A DNA stretch of 64,000 nt from assembly GCA_029891385.1 (NCBI GenBank), contig CM057233.1, positions 31,850,540 to 31,914,539 of the forward strand, written 5' to 3'. Below are positions 35,457 through 46,272 of the stretch, piece by piece; position 1 is the first letter of the stretch, and every line of letters begins with the position of its first letter. Under the pieces are notes generated by a model. It did no database searches. It was not told where the DNA came from and saw nothing but the letters and a program-made list of their open reading frames with translations. Position numbers and translations under genes: made by a program. Origin of the DNA: Erythroxylum novogranatense. Lineage: Eukaryota > Streptophyta > Magnoliopsida > Malpighiales > Erythroxylaceae.

Positions 35457-36240
35457 ATGAATCCACTCACCCTACTCTTGACTAATAACAAATTGGAAAA
35501 TGGAGGCAAGTTTAATGAATGGAGACGTAACCTTGACATTGTTCTTCAATATGAACGTATTTCATGGGTGTTAACTGAAAATGGGCCTACACCTCTAAGT
35601 GGAGATGCAACTCTGAGCAAGTCCAACAACATGGCGTTGGCGGAATCGACAAGACTACTAAGTGTTATATTAAAGCTTCATCGGTGGCATGTTGCAAAAG
35701 CAAATTGCTTGTATGAAAACTGCTAGTGCAATGGTCCATCACCTACATGAGGTGTTTGATGTGAGGACTAGGTTTGCAAGAGTGAAAGCTATCCAAACCT
35801 TTCATAATCTCAGAAAAAAACCTGGTGAACCGGTGCGGGATTACATGATGAAGGTAATCTCTGCGGTCCGAGAAATTTGAGATGCTGGGCGGATATGGAT
35901 GCGGACACGCAGATGATTATGATCATCAATAGCTTAAACTCTTCTTTTCAGTAGTTTAAGTTGGACTATGAGCTCAACAGCAAGGATTACACCTTGAGTG
36001 AGTTGATAAATTTTTCCAAAGCACGGAGGAAATATTGAATATTAAGGCTCATGGGCCAGAAACTAATGTAGCTTCTTCTTCTAAGCCCAAGGGTAAGGGC
36101 AAGGAAAAGAAGAAGGGTCCAATGAAAAAGAAGGCCCAAATAGTGGTCAAGGCCAAACCCATGAAAAAAAAGGCCAAAGAGAACATCAAAGGAAAGTGTT
36201 TCCCTTTGTGATGAGATGGGGCCATCGAAAAGAAACTGTC
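35457..36240 (+). pseudogene. Element H gag (copia, frameshifted)
   Basis: Encodes the structural Gag that forms the virus-like particle. The reading frame opens MNPLTLLLTNNKL at 35457, and NGGKFNEWRRNLDIVLQYER fits the N-terminal copia Gag region. After a frameshift near 35690 the frame continues ASAMVHHLHEVFDVRTRFAR and KPGEPVRDYMMKVISAVREI (to 35878), typical of the UBN2-type Gag core. Decayed sequence then includes TQMIMIINSLNSSF and a lysine-rich stretch around 36080-36190. A zinc knuckle (GKCF..., CDEMGPSKRNC) is recognisable at about 36197-36240 but split between frames. No continuous Gag could be made. Confidence 0.8.
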
Positions 36241-36274
36241 GATCTACCTAGAGTCCCTCAAAAGCAAACAAGGT

Positions 36275-36664
36275 ATGGGCTTCCTAAGTTTGTTAGGAAC
36301 TAGAAATGTGGCAGATTTATCTACTTCTTGGATATTAGATTCAGGAGCCACTAACCATGTTTGTAATTCTTTGCAGGGGTTCCAACAAAGGAAAAGACTT
36401 CCTAAAGGCCAGTTTCAAGTTAAGATAGCAGATGGTTCCTATTTTTCAGCAGAATCAGTGGGAGTAGTTATCTTGGACTTTCCTAGTGGTCATAGGTTAT
36501 ATTTGGAAGATGTTTATTACATGCCAATGATTGTAAGGAACATGATTTCTGTTTTTTGTCTAATAAAATCTGGCTATTCCTTATATTTTGAAAAGGTTAT
36601 TTCAATATATGAGAATAAGGATTTTATTTGTGAAGCGATAATTAAACAGGGATTTTTTTTATAA
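36275..36664 (+). pseudogene. Element H protease region
   Basis: A 129-codon open stretch contains WILDSGATNHVCNS, the copia aspartic-protease active-site motif (D-S-G-A), followed by sequence typical of the region between protease and integrase (VKIADGSYFSAESVGVV, LYLEDVYYMPMIVRNMISV). Protease releases Gag, integrase and reverse transcriptase from the polyprotein. The frame closes at 36664, upstream of the integrase zinc domain. Confidence 0.82.
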
Positions 36665-36734
36665 AACCTATGAAAGGCTCACTAAACACCACAGAATTGA
36701 TAAAACCAAGACAATCCAATATCTCTAGCATTAA

Positions 36735-37886
36735 TTCAAAGTATCTGTGGCATCTAAGGATGGGTCATATCAATCGAGAAAAGACTTGACAGCTAGTAAA
36801 GGATGGGATCCTTATGGGCTTGGATAGTGATCCATTACCCACTGTGAATCTTGTATCGAAGGAAAATGACAAAAGCCTCATTTCCTTCTAAAGGAAGCAG
36901 ATTTGAATCCACATTGGACATGGTACATCTTGATGTGTGTGGGCCCATGAATGTACAAGCTAGAGGAGGTTATGAATATTTCATAACTTTTATAGATGAT
37001 TACTCAAGACATGGCTATTTATATTTGATGCATAAAAGAGTGAATCTTTGAAAAGTTCAAAGAATTCAAAGTGAAGTCGAGAAGTAACTTGGCAAGCCAT
37101 TAAAATAGCTTCGATCAGATCGAGGTGGTGAGTATTTATCTGGAGAGTTCCAACAATATTTAATTGACAATGGAATTGTTTCCAATTTGTCGACTCCTCG
37201 TACACCTCAATGAATGGTGTAGCGAGAGGAGAAATAGAACTCTATTGGAAATGGTAAGATTAATGATGTCCTATGCTAGCCTTCCAGAATCGTTCTGGGG
37301 ATATGCCATACAAACGGCAACATATCTTCTTAACTTTGCTCCATCCAAATCGGTGCCTAAAACACCTAGGGAGTTGTGGACTGGCCGAGTGCCTTCATTG
37401 AGGCACTTGAGGACTTGGGGCTGTCCAGCCCATGTTCTAAAGCTTGAATCAACAAAGATGGAACCAAGGTCAGAAGTATGTTTGTTTGTAGGATATCCTA
37501 CGGGAACTCGAGGGTACTATTTTTACAGTCCTCATGATAGGAAGGTATTTGTGTCGACAAATGCAAACTTCTTAGAGGAAGAGTTTGTGAGAAATCACAA
37601 AGGAAGAAGTGAAGTAGGACTAAAGGAGTTAGCAATTTCATCCAAACCAAGAGTTGTTTTGGATATGTCAGAACAAGATGTCGAAATGGATTCAAGAGTT
37701 GAATCAGAAGTGCAACCTGAACATCAAGATGTGCCTAGACGTAGTGGGAGGGTTGTGAGACAACCAGATAGGTATCTGGGTTTAGGAGAAGGCTTAATTG
37801 CCATCTCAGACCAAGAAGAAACAGATCCCGTTCACGTATACACAAAGCTATTAATGATGTTGATGCGGGAAAATGGCTCAAGGTAA
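36735..37886 (+). pseudogene. Element H integrase (copia)
   Basis: The N-terminal zinc-binding motif is visible as LWHLRMGHIN at about 36750. HLDVCGPMNVQARGGYEYF at about 36925 holds the first catalytic Asp, DDYSRHGY follows, and RSDRGGEYLSGEF near 37115 holds the second Asp. The catalytic Glu lies in SERRNRTLLEMVR at about 37220. The C-terminal part is long and open (37164-37886), with SFWGYAIQTATYLLNFAPSK and RELWTGRVPSLRHLRTWGC. Stops at about 36789 and after 37050, and at least two frameshifts, break the gene. The three catalytic residues survive in separate frames. Confidence 0.85.
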
Positions 37887-38488
37887 TGGAATCGAAATAG
37901 ATTCTATGTATACTAATGAAGTGCAGGTCCTTGTAGATCTACCACCGTGTCTAAAACCATAGGGTGTAAATGGATCTACAAAAGGAAAAGGGATCGGATG
38001 GAAAGGTAGAGACCTTTAAAGCTAGATTGGTAGCTAAAGGCTATACTCAAAAGGAGGGTATAGACTACGAGAGTCTTTTCTCCGGTTGCCATGCTTAAGT
38101 CCATCGAGATTCTTTTGGCCATAGCGACCTATTTCGATTATGAAATATGACAAATGGATGTCAAGACCGCATTTCTGAATGGAGATCTTGAGGAGACCAT
38201 TTATATGGCCCAACTAGAAGGATTCATTGAGCTAGGTAATGAGCATAAGGTTTGCAAGTTGCAAAGGTCCATTTATGGACTTAAGCAAGCATCTAGGTCT
38301 TGGAACATTAGGTTTGATAAGGCTATCAAAACCTATGGGTTCATACAAAACCTAGATGAGCCTTGTGTTTACAAAAGAATACAAAAAGGTAAGGTTACTT
38401 TCCTAATCCTGTATGTTGATGACATTCTGCTCATTGGGAATGATGTGGGAATGTTATCTGCAGTTAAGGGATGGCTGAATGAACAGTT
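37887..38488 (+). pseudogene. Element H reverse transcriptase, 5' part
   Basis: The frame includes [19 protein letters not shown] near 38020, then a frameshift, then MDVKTAFLNGDLEETIYMAQ from 38154. The catalytic YVDDILLIGND lies at about 38410-38445. KLQRSIYGLKQASRSWNIRF is a classic copia reverse transcriptase motif. The gene is cut at LNEQF (38488) by copia I and resumes at 48221 with SMKDLGEATYVLGI. The stretch between the integrase end and 38000 is decayed. Confidence 0.88.
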
Positions 38489-38498
38489 TGTAAGTGAT

Positions 38499-38579
38499 AA
38501 GTCGACTTGTACCATGTGTAAGTCGACTTACACATGTTCGGTACCGATAAGTCGACTTGTTCATTGGATAAGTCGACTT
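38499..38579 (+). repeat. Four AAGTCGACTT palindromes at the start of the I 5' LTR
   Basis: Copies start at 38499, 38520, 38549 and 38570, giving spacings of 21, 29 and 21 bp. In the 3' LTR they start at 46283, 46304, 46331 and 46352 (21, 27 and 21 bp). The 21-bp steps are conserved although the longer central step changed. Confidence 0.9.
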
Positions 38580-39868
38580 GTTCAAGGTCGGTACTGTTTA
38601 TTTGTGCCCTAAAGGCAATCCCCTTTAGCGCGTTTTATTCAAAGTCATGTGCAGACTTTATGAATAAATAAAGAAAGGCATACTTCATTAATTTGATGTT
38701 CATGAACATTGTTTATGAATTGATTGGATCTTTAATCAAATTAATGAAGTCCATGATATATGACATAGCATGAAGGAAATTGTGATGTGATCATACTATC
38801 GAGATTCCTATCATGTGCAATTATGTCAAGATATCTAAATTCTCCTAGTCGTAGGATTAATGAGGCTGGACATCATTATTAGGATAGACTAGCACATGTC
38901 ATATTCCTTGATTGGATCAAGCGGTGGATCTCGAAGCTGTAAATATGAGATATTTAGAATTGACATGTGGATGCTTACTAGCGGTAGTAAGTACATTGGA
39001 TGACTGCCATGAGATCATCACATGGATATCTTATCTAAGTGTCGGTGATAATCTCATCATAGCAATGGTGCAAGTATCCTTAGACTTGAGGTACTCGAGA
39101 ATATCTTGAATCCGATCACGTGCTTTGACTCCATTCCTTGTTGCCTTCGAGAGGTAACTCATAGGGTGGTGCTTGGGTGCGAGCTTGAGGTATTGAAGAT
39201 AATTGAGTAGCCAATAAAGGATTCACCACTTACGGATTAGCGTAAGAGATACCCATGGCCTCTTGTCGGGATCATTACTAAGGTGGCCAGCATGTATGTC
39301 ATGAAGAGTGTCTTCATTGACATATAAAGTAATGAGTCCCGTGACAAGAAGCGATATCACTGGGCTAGACTCGGTCTAGTGAGAGTTGACACTTTGACCA
39401 TACTCATAACCAAGTGGGGTATAGGATGGTGAAAGGACGAATTGCACGGTAATTATCATGGAAGGGTTCGTGATACGGTTCGTGATGAATACATCAAACC
39501 GATTACTTTCCGGTCAATTGGGGGTCGTGATGTGTTGCTAGATACCGCTCATGACTTGCTCGGATTAATTGTTAATCTAAGTGGCCAACATAACCGGGAG
39601 CCTAAAGGGTCACACGCATAAGAGTGTTTCAGAGAATCCGTAAAATAGTAATTGGACTGAGTTCCAATCATGGAGAGCATTAGGATTAAATGGATCCCGA
39701 TGAGATTGGGATATGTCCCGATGAGATCGCGACATCGATATTGCTAAGAAAGGTTTAGGAGTCATTTTGAGACTTAGGGGCCCGATAGGCCAGTAGGACC
39801 GATCCAGTTGGACTGGACCTTAGCATTTATATTCTAATTAATTAATTAAGTAAATTAATTAATTAATT

Positions 39869-39882
39869 ATTATATATATATG
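39869..39882 (+). promoter_or_regulatory. TATA box candidate in element I LTR
   Basis: TATATATATATGG follows a run of AATT repeats. The 3' LTR equivalent is at 47643-47656. It is the only strong TATA-like run in the LTR, about 1.4 kb from its start. Confidence 0.45.
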
Positions 39883-40445
39883 GACATGTGCGTGGAATGA
39901 GGGAAGAGAGGATAAAACTTTGAAAAGTCAAAGTTTATTTCTTTATTCATTAAAAATGAATGGCCATTCATCATCCACTTGGCAAACTCTTATGGAAGCA
40001 TTTTTAAGTGTTAAAAATCTACATAAGAAGCTTGTATTTGGTGGGTGTGTCCGTCGATGCTTGAGGCTTGGAGAGGAAGAACAATTTTCCTTAAAGTGTT
40101 AAGGTTATAAAGTTGAAAAGTTTTCAAGTTTCTTCTTCTCCTTTAGGCATCAACGAACTCTCCTTCTCCAAGCACATGGTCCAACGTTTCCTTCAGCTCT
40201 CCAGGACAGAGGTAGGCTCTAGCAGGCTTTAATCTGTTCTAACTATTCCCGGGTCAAAGGGGTTTGATCCGGTTAGATTTTCTGATCTCTGCGTGGATCA
40301 CCTTTAGAGATAGTCTCTTTTGGCTATTTAGGTTGATGTCTTCATACCGATACCGGGATCCTGGGCTTCGGGAAATTCCCGGGAACAAAAATTTTTATTT
40401 TCCGCTGCCGGTACATGTGATGTACCTCCCGGGATTTTCCTACAG

Positions 40446-40458
40446 TGGTATCAGAGCG
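40446..40458 (+). other. Primer binding site of element I (tRNA-iMet)
   Basis: TGGTATCAGAGCG lies 1 base after the LTR end and is complementary to initiator tRNA-Met. Confidence 0.88.
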
Positions 40459-41567
40459 TCTGGTATCCCGTATGAAGCTAAAACCTAAGCGAGATCAGAA
40501 ACCCTAATGGAATTTTCTGTTGATGCATGCTATCTGTTCAGATTTCGAATTTATATTGTGATATGTTTTTCGAAAATTTTCTGCCCAGAATTGTTCATAA
40601 CATGTTAGAGAATATGTTTATGAATTTTCAGAATTTATTGATTTGATTTGATATAGTTTTGCTAATTAATTCCCTAAGGTTACAGATGCTGTTTTGTGAA
40701 ACGATTCTGGAACAGGCATGAGTATAAAATCGAGAATAAATTCTAGAAAAATGGTTTTTCGGATTTTCCTTCACCTACATGTCTCTAAGATGTTGGTGAA
40801 TGTCTGTGAGCATGAAAATTGAATTTCAAGGTGATTGGATATTTATTCACGAATTTATTCTATGCTGTTGGGAATTGCTGTGCTGATGAACACAGATTTT
40901 GAATCGATTTTGTTATTTAGGTTGACTGAGTTTTTGATGGCCTAAAATCCTGAAAAAATTCATGTAGCATGTTCTGAACATGTAGTAACCTATATAATTT
41001 TCTTATAATTTATTGAAATTGTTTCATTGATCATTTCGAGCAATGTACAGAACTGGACAGTTTTGTGAAAATTGTTGGGACTGTTTTGCTTGGCTTGATT
41101 GAGTGTGCTTTTTCAGTTCCAATGCCTTGCACCATTTTTAATGTGATTAAAAATGTGTTATCTTGATGTATTATGATTGCCAAACTGAATTGCTTGAAGT
41201 TTCTTTTCCAAGAAGTTTTTGAATGCCGAATTGGTCACATTTGTGTCTCGTTAGTATATTGCATTATCTTGCTTGTTTTGGCCGTCACAATTTTTGTGAC
41301 AAGTGCCGAAGTAAATTTGATAATTTATGTACTAGCTAGAGATGCTTAGGATGATAATTTGGGTGTTCCTAAATTATTTGGAATTAATGAGTTTTGACTC
41401 ATTTCAAGCTTTTCAGATAGTTTGACTATTTAAGGCATTCATGGTTCAATGAATTGTTCATTGATACATCAACTTACAGATATTACCCTAGGTATAATGG
41501 TATTGTGAATTGGAATTGCATGGATTGAGGAATTAGCTGATTAGATATAATAGCAATCTCCCTGGAT

Positions 41568-41830
41568 AAGTCGACTTATATGGGACATAAATTCGACTTG
41601 TTTCGCTTAATAAGTCGACTTGTTTTACGGATAAGTCGACTTGTTTTTCTGGATAAATCGACTTGTTTGAAGAATAAGTCGACTTGTTCAAGATCTCATA
41701 TAAGTCGACTTGTAGTACCTTGTAAGTCGACTTGTTCAAGGGCAGATGACATAAGTCGACTTGTGTCATACAAGTCGACTTGTGTGTGAAGAGAAGCATA
41801 AGTCGACTTGCATTTGATGAAAGTCGACTT
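41568..41830 (+). repeat. Twelve-copy AAGTCGACTT palindrome array in the leader of I
   Basis: Copies (two with one mismatch) start at 41568, 41590, 41612, 41633, 41655, 41676, 41702, 41724, 41753, 41772, 41800 and 41821. Most steps are 21-22 bp; the others are 26, 29, 19 and 28. The spacers differ in sequence, so only the palindrome and the spacing recur. The same palindrome occurs four times in each LTR of I. Confidence 0.92.
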
Positions 41831-42024
41831 GGGCATCATAGGTGGGATGATGGATGATTATAAGGATTGATTCAATGTGATTGATGAAACCTAAATCATT
41901 CCAAATAGTCTAGCGACTATGATCCTTCACTTGGAGAAGAAGTAGATGAGACCCAAATCCTCCTCGGAATATGAAAACTAACGCCTTCCATTAATATGGT
42001 AAGAACCGAGTTCTTATAGGGTTG

Positions 42025-42425
42025 GGTTGTTGGGTAAACCCAAGCTCACTCTATCTGGATATGTTGAACCATGAAAATAAGATTTTCGGATTAATGGGTT
42101 GGTTTTCACCGAAGGCGTTAGTTTGTTGAGTAAACTCAAGGTCGGCGTGGACGAGAGGCGAAATTGGGTAGCATACATCAGATGTATGCGCATCAAAGAG
42201 TTGATACCCAATGTAAGTGCACACATCAACAAGTTGATAGCACTGATCGATAGTTGTGTCTAAGATGTAATTGGTATATCTGATACCTCCCGAGACATAA
42301 GGTGGCTTGTTGGGTAAACCCAAGGTCATTCTTAATGTCGGTTATCGATGATGCAATTGGTATGACCGATACCTACCGATTGACCTAAGTTGTGGCTTGT
42401 TGGGTAAACCCAAGGTCACTCTTAG
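42025..42425 (+). repeat. Leader repeat of element I, about 92 bp period
   Basis: TTGTTGGGTAAACCCAAGGTC or close variants start at about 42027, 42122, 42307 and 42397, roughly 90-95 bp apart with one double step. GGGTAAACCC is itself an inverted repeat. Between them 'ggtat..(c/t)gatacct' recurs (about 42272 and 42360). Confidence 0.65.
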
Positions 42426-42664
42426 CAATGTCGGATATCGACCCACTAGGACATCATGTCACTTTGTTTCTCTGGATTTGTAAAGAGGGTTATGGATTCT
42501 AGGAAACTAGTGGGAGCCATATGCATATCATGCAAGTCCTTATGATCATGCAGGCAATTCTATTCTATCATTCCTTCTCTCTATCGCGTTTAAGGTGATA
42601 GAAGAAGTTTTTCAGTGTGAATTTTCGCTCTCTATTCTGGACTGAATTTTCTTGATTGGCTAAG

Positions 42665-43200
42665 GAATCTGAGAATTGTTCTTAGATCTGAGGAACTGGG
42701 ATACGTCCTAGATGTTCCACTTCCAGATGCACCTGCTGTCGATGCTTCTGATAAGGATTAGAAAGCATATCGTAAGCATCTAAAAGACAGTGATATGGAT
42801 ACTTGCACTATGCTTGTCTTGATGTCACCAGAGCTGCAGCAGCAGCACGAGTCCATGGATGCTCACTCTATAGTATTTCATCTTAGGGAGCTGTTTGATG
42901 AGTAAGCTCGGTCTGAAAGGTTCAAGACCTCAAGGCTTCTCTTCACCATTAAAGATGGCTCGAGGATATCTGGCATGCGGTATGCCCGAAGATGAATGGC
43001 TATATTGAGAGATTGGCCGTCTTAGGATTTGTAATGGATTATGAGTTAAGTAGAGACTTAATTACGGTTGGATTGTCGATGGTTATTCACGGTTTGTGAT
43101 AAACTATCGATAAACCAAATATCCACAACAATTCTGAGTGATCAATCTGCTGACATGACGGTGGTGCTATCAGAGAGATAGCAAGTGCTAATGGTGGATG
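42665..43200 (+). pseudogene. Element I gag (copia, decayed)
   Basis: Broken frames give PDAPAVDASDKD, then KAYRKHLKDSD, MSPELQQQHESMDAHSIVFH and LRELFDE-ARSERFKTSRLL. This is the UBN2-type Gag core common in plant copia elements. Stops and frameshifts follow after about 42900. Gag would build the particle for element I; this copy cannot. Confidence 0.78.
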
Positions 43201-43640
43201 CTTCTTCTTAGTCCAAAGAAGAAAAGGCCAAGAAACCAAAGGAAAGTGCCATCAAGGAAAAACCAAAGATCTGCCCCAAAAGGTTTTGCTTTTATTATGG
43301 CAAGTCTAGCCACTAAGGCGGCTGTAAAATCTATTCGAGTCCTGAAGCGAAGAAGGCATCGGATGCCTCTACTCCTTCAAATATGTTTGTCATTGAGGTT
43401 AATACTATTCTGATCCAAACATATCGGTATTAGATACGGTTGTGGCTCATACATATGAAATGATATGCAGGGCCTCGGGGACGATGAGCGACTCATAAAG
43501 GAGAACTAGACCTTCGTGTAGGTAATGTAGCAAGAGTTGCTACATTAGCGTGAGACACTTATGTCTTGTTACTCCCTACTGGGCTTGTATTCAAATTGGA
43601 TAATTGACATTTTGTACCTGTTTTAAACAAAGAACATATT
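43201..43640 (+). pseudogene. Element I zinc knuckle and protease region
   Basis: A Lys-rich stretch leads into KRFCFYYGKSSH-GGCK at about 43275-43335, a damaged CCHC knuckle in which the second Cys has become Tyr and a stop follows the His. SPEAKKASDASTPSNMFVIEVN follows. The protease motif LDTGCGSH survives only as DTVVAH near 43435, so its active-site Gly is lost. The frame then degenerates. Confidence 0.65.
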
Positions 43641-43819
43641 GTATGTTTTATGTTTAATTAGAGTTGGTTTCCATTGGACTTTTAGTGGCAATGGTTGTTC
43701 TATTAGTTCGAATGGAATGCTCTATGGTACTGGTACATTATGCAATAGAGTTGACATATTAGATATGTCATATCCAGTTATGAATGTCAATGACGCGAAA
43801 AGACATTATCGAGATAATT

Positions 43820-44545
43820 TAAAATCAACTTACTTATGGCATTGTCGAACAGCCATATAAATGAGACACGCATCGCTAAGCTCCATAAGAGTGGATGTTT
43901 AGGGTCATTTGATTATGAATCATATGACACATGCGAATCTTGTTTATTAGGCAAGATGACTAAGTAATCCTTTAAAGGAAAGGGTGAGCAGTGAATGGAA
44001 TATTAGACCTAATACATTCGGATGTATGCGGTCCGATGTCCATCCATGCTAGAAGTGGTTGTCTTTACTTCATTACTTTTATCGGTGATTATTCACGATA
44101 TAGGTATCAGATGTCGATGAGATACAAATCGAAGCATTTGAATAGTTCAAATAATTGAAATGAAGTAGAAAACTAACTTGGTAAAAGTATGAATACATTA
44201 CGATCGATCGTGGTGGAAAATGCTTAGACCAATAGTTTTGATTATCTCGTAGATAATGGGATTTTATCTCAAGTATACTCCACCTTACACGCCGCAAAGA
44301 CAATGGTGTGGTGAAAGGAGAAATCGAACCTTGTTAGTCGTAGTGCGATTGATGATAAGTTTTACTGATTTTGGGAATATCGCTCGAGGCATTTGTTTAC
44401 TTGCTAAGCAGAGTTCCATTAAAGACAGTTGATGTTACTCCATATGAGATGTGGACTAGCGAAAGCCTATCTTTCTCATCGAAAGTTTGGGATTGTCACC
44501 TTACGTGAAGCGGACCTTTGTCGATTAGCTTGATGCAAAGTCGAC
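43820..44545 (+). pseudogene. Element I integrase (decayed)
   Basis: LWHCR followed by frame-shifted GHINETRIAKLHKSG near 43835-43890, and YDTCESCLLGKMTK near 43925-43965, form the zinc-binding domain. SDVCGPMSIHARSGCLYFIT near 44020-44080 holds the first catalytic Asp. DNGILSQVYST lies near 44250 and GERRNRTL near 44310-44335 covers the Glu motif in another frame. Too many frameshifts for any product. Confidence 0.7.
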
Positions 44546-44879
44546 AAGTGTTTGTTCGTGGAATATCAATTCTACCTTGCTTAGGAACAAAAGTTGTTTG
44601 TTTCCAAGCATGCTGTTTTCTTAAAGAAAGAGTTTCTTTTACAAGAGGACGATGGGAGCAAAGTTGAACTTGGAGAAGTTCAAGATGCTCGAACAAACAT
44701 AGATCATTTGCTGAACACAAGCTGTCACTCATATAGATGAGGTAACAGTTCAACCTTCTACTACACAATTTTCGTAGGTTAAGTAGGATACGCCTTTGTT
44801 CTAAGAGATATGAATTTCGTAAGTGAGCAGAATGACGTATTGCTCATATGAGATGATCGCCTACTACTATGAGCAGTTA

Positions 44880-45535
44880 CGAAAAGTTGAGTGCGGAACA
44901 TGGCTTTGTGCCATGAAATCGAAATGGATTCCATGTATGAAAACCAAGTATGGACTTTGGTTGTTACACGAAGGATAAAACCCACGAGGTGCAAAGGAGT
45001 TTTGAAGAAAACAAACATGGATGGTAATTTGATTACCTATAAAGCAATACTTACGGTTAAAGGATTTCGTCACAGATAAAGAGTTGACTATGACAAAACC
45101 TTGACCCGTAGCAATGCTTAAATCCATTAGGATACTCTAGCCATTGCCACTCATTATGATTATGAGATATGACAAATGGATGTGAAGGCAGATTTCGAGA
45201 GGAAATCTGCCGAGGATGTGTATGACCTGACCGAGGGCTTCACTTCCATCATAGCGAAATGGTATGCAAGCTTCAGAATTCCATGTATGGATTGAAGCAA
45301 GCATCCAGGAGTTGGATTATCCGTTTTGATGAGTCAATCAAAGAGTTTGATTTCTCACAAAATCCGGATGATCATTGTGTGTATAAGAAGGTTAATGGGA
45401 CTGCAATCGTATTCCTTGTGTTGTATGTAGATGACATCTTATTCTTCGGGAAGCGATGTCTCTATCTTTATAAGCAGTTAAAATTTGGTTGTCCAATCAA
45501 TTTGCGATGAAAGACCTTGGTGAAGCAACTTATAT
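44880..45535 (+). pseudogene. Element I reverse transcriptase (decayed)
   Basis: KSKWIPCMKT and MVCKLQNSMYGLKQASRSW (45259 on) lead to LYVDDILFFGKR at about 45420-45455, the catalytic copia YVDD box. QMDVKADF lies near 45175-45197, where TAFLNG is expected. DYEI-QMDVK and MLKSIRIL are in different frames. The gene continues into the RNase H region with a frameshift near 45500. Confidence 0.8.
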
Positions 45536-46260
45536 CTTAGGGATATAGATTTATAGAGATAAATCAAAAGGTTTCTTGGTCTTTCACAATCATCGTACAT
45601 AGATGAGATGCTAAAGAGGTTTAGCATGGAACAATGCTATGTACGAGGCACGATGTATCGTATGCTCTAAGTGTTATGAGCAGATACCAATCAGATCCTG
45701 GTGAGGGTCACTGGGTGGCTGTCAAGAATATCCTCAAGTACTTGCGAAGCACTAAGGATGTTTTCTTGATCTATGGAAATGGAAATCTCCAAGTAAGCGG
45801 GCATTCAGATGCTAGTATTTAATCGATAAGGATGATTACGAATCACAATCAGGTTATATACATTCTGCTTGAATAGCGTGGCGGTCAATGGAAAAGTTCC
45901 AAACAAGAGAGGACCGCTGATTCATCAACCGAGGCAGAGTACATTGCCGCGTGAGATGCATGAAGGAGGCGGTTTGGATCGAAGTTCATTCTTGAACTTG
46001 ATCGGTCCCTATTGTGATGGGCCCATAGGATTGTATTGTGATACAATGGGGCTAGTCTTGTGAGCAAAGGAACCAAGGTCTTATCGACGATCCGAACTCG
46101 TGCCGCCGATTCGGAGATCATTAGTCGAGATGATATCTCGAGAGAGAATTCTCACAGAGCAAAGTGTTCTTTGTTCGTTGACAAAGCCATAGTCACGGGA
46201 GAATTGTGATTCTCATGGACTCGCTTATGGTATTAGATACTAAGGCGATTGGCTTTAGGT
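45536..46260 (+). pseudogene. Element I RNase H (decayed)
   Basis: MLCTRHDVSYALSVMSRYQS from 45634, and VKNILKYLRSTKDVFLIYGN after it, is the conserved connection leading into copia RNase H. SGHSDASI covers the first acidic motif. Later STEAEYIAA is recognisable near 45925-45950 in a shifted frame. A polypurine tract follows at 46261. Confidence 0.8.
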
Positions 46261-46272
46261 CAGTGGGAGATT

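Larger units (their letters stand above)
38489..40444 (+). repeat. Element I 5' LTR (1956 bp)
   Basis: Close match to the 3' LTR (46273-48215), with many small indels and scattered substitutions. It contains four AAGTCGACTT palindromes near its start, a long AATT-rich run and a TATA-like run at 39869-39882. Confidence 0.93.
40459..42660 (+). other. Element I untranslated leader
   Basis: About 2.2 kb with no coding motif before gag. It contains the 12-copy AAGTCGACTT array (41568-41830) and four copies of a TTGTTGGGTAAACCC-like segment (42027-42425). The translations KSTC and ISRLV in this part come from the palindrome array and are not protein-coding. Confidence 0.65.

Noticed and set aside
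41533..41799. Repetitive protein (KSTC / ISRLV repeats) encoded on either strand
   Set aside because: The translation is a by-product of the AAGTCGACTT palindrome array, read in several frames on both strands.
41568..41830. CRISPR-like array
   Set aside because: The units are 10-bp palindromes with 9-19 bp spacers inside a plant copia element. There are no cas genes and the same word occurs in the LTRs.
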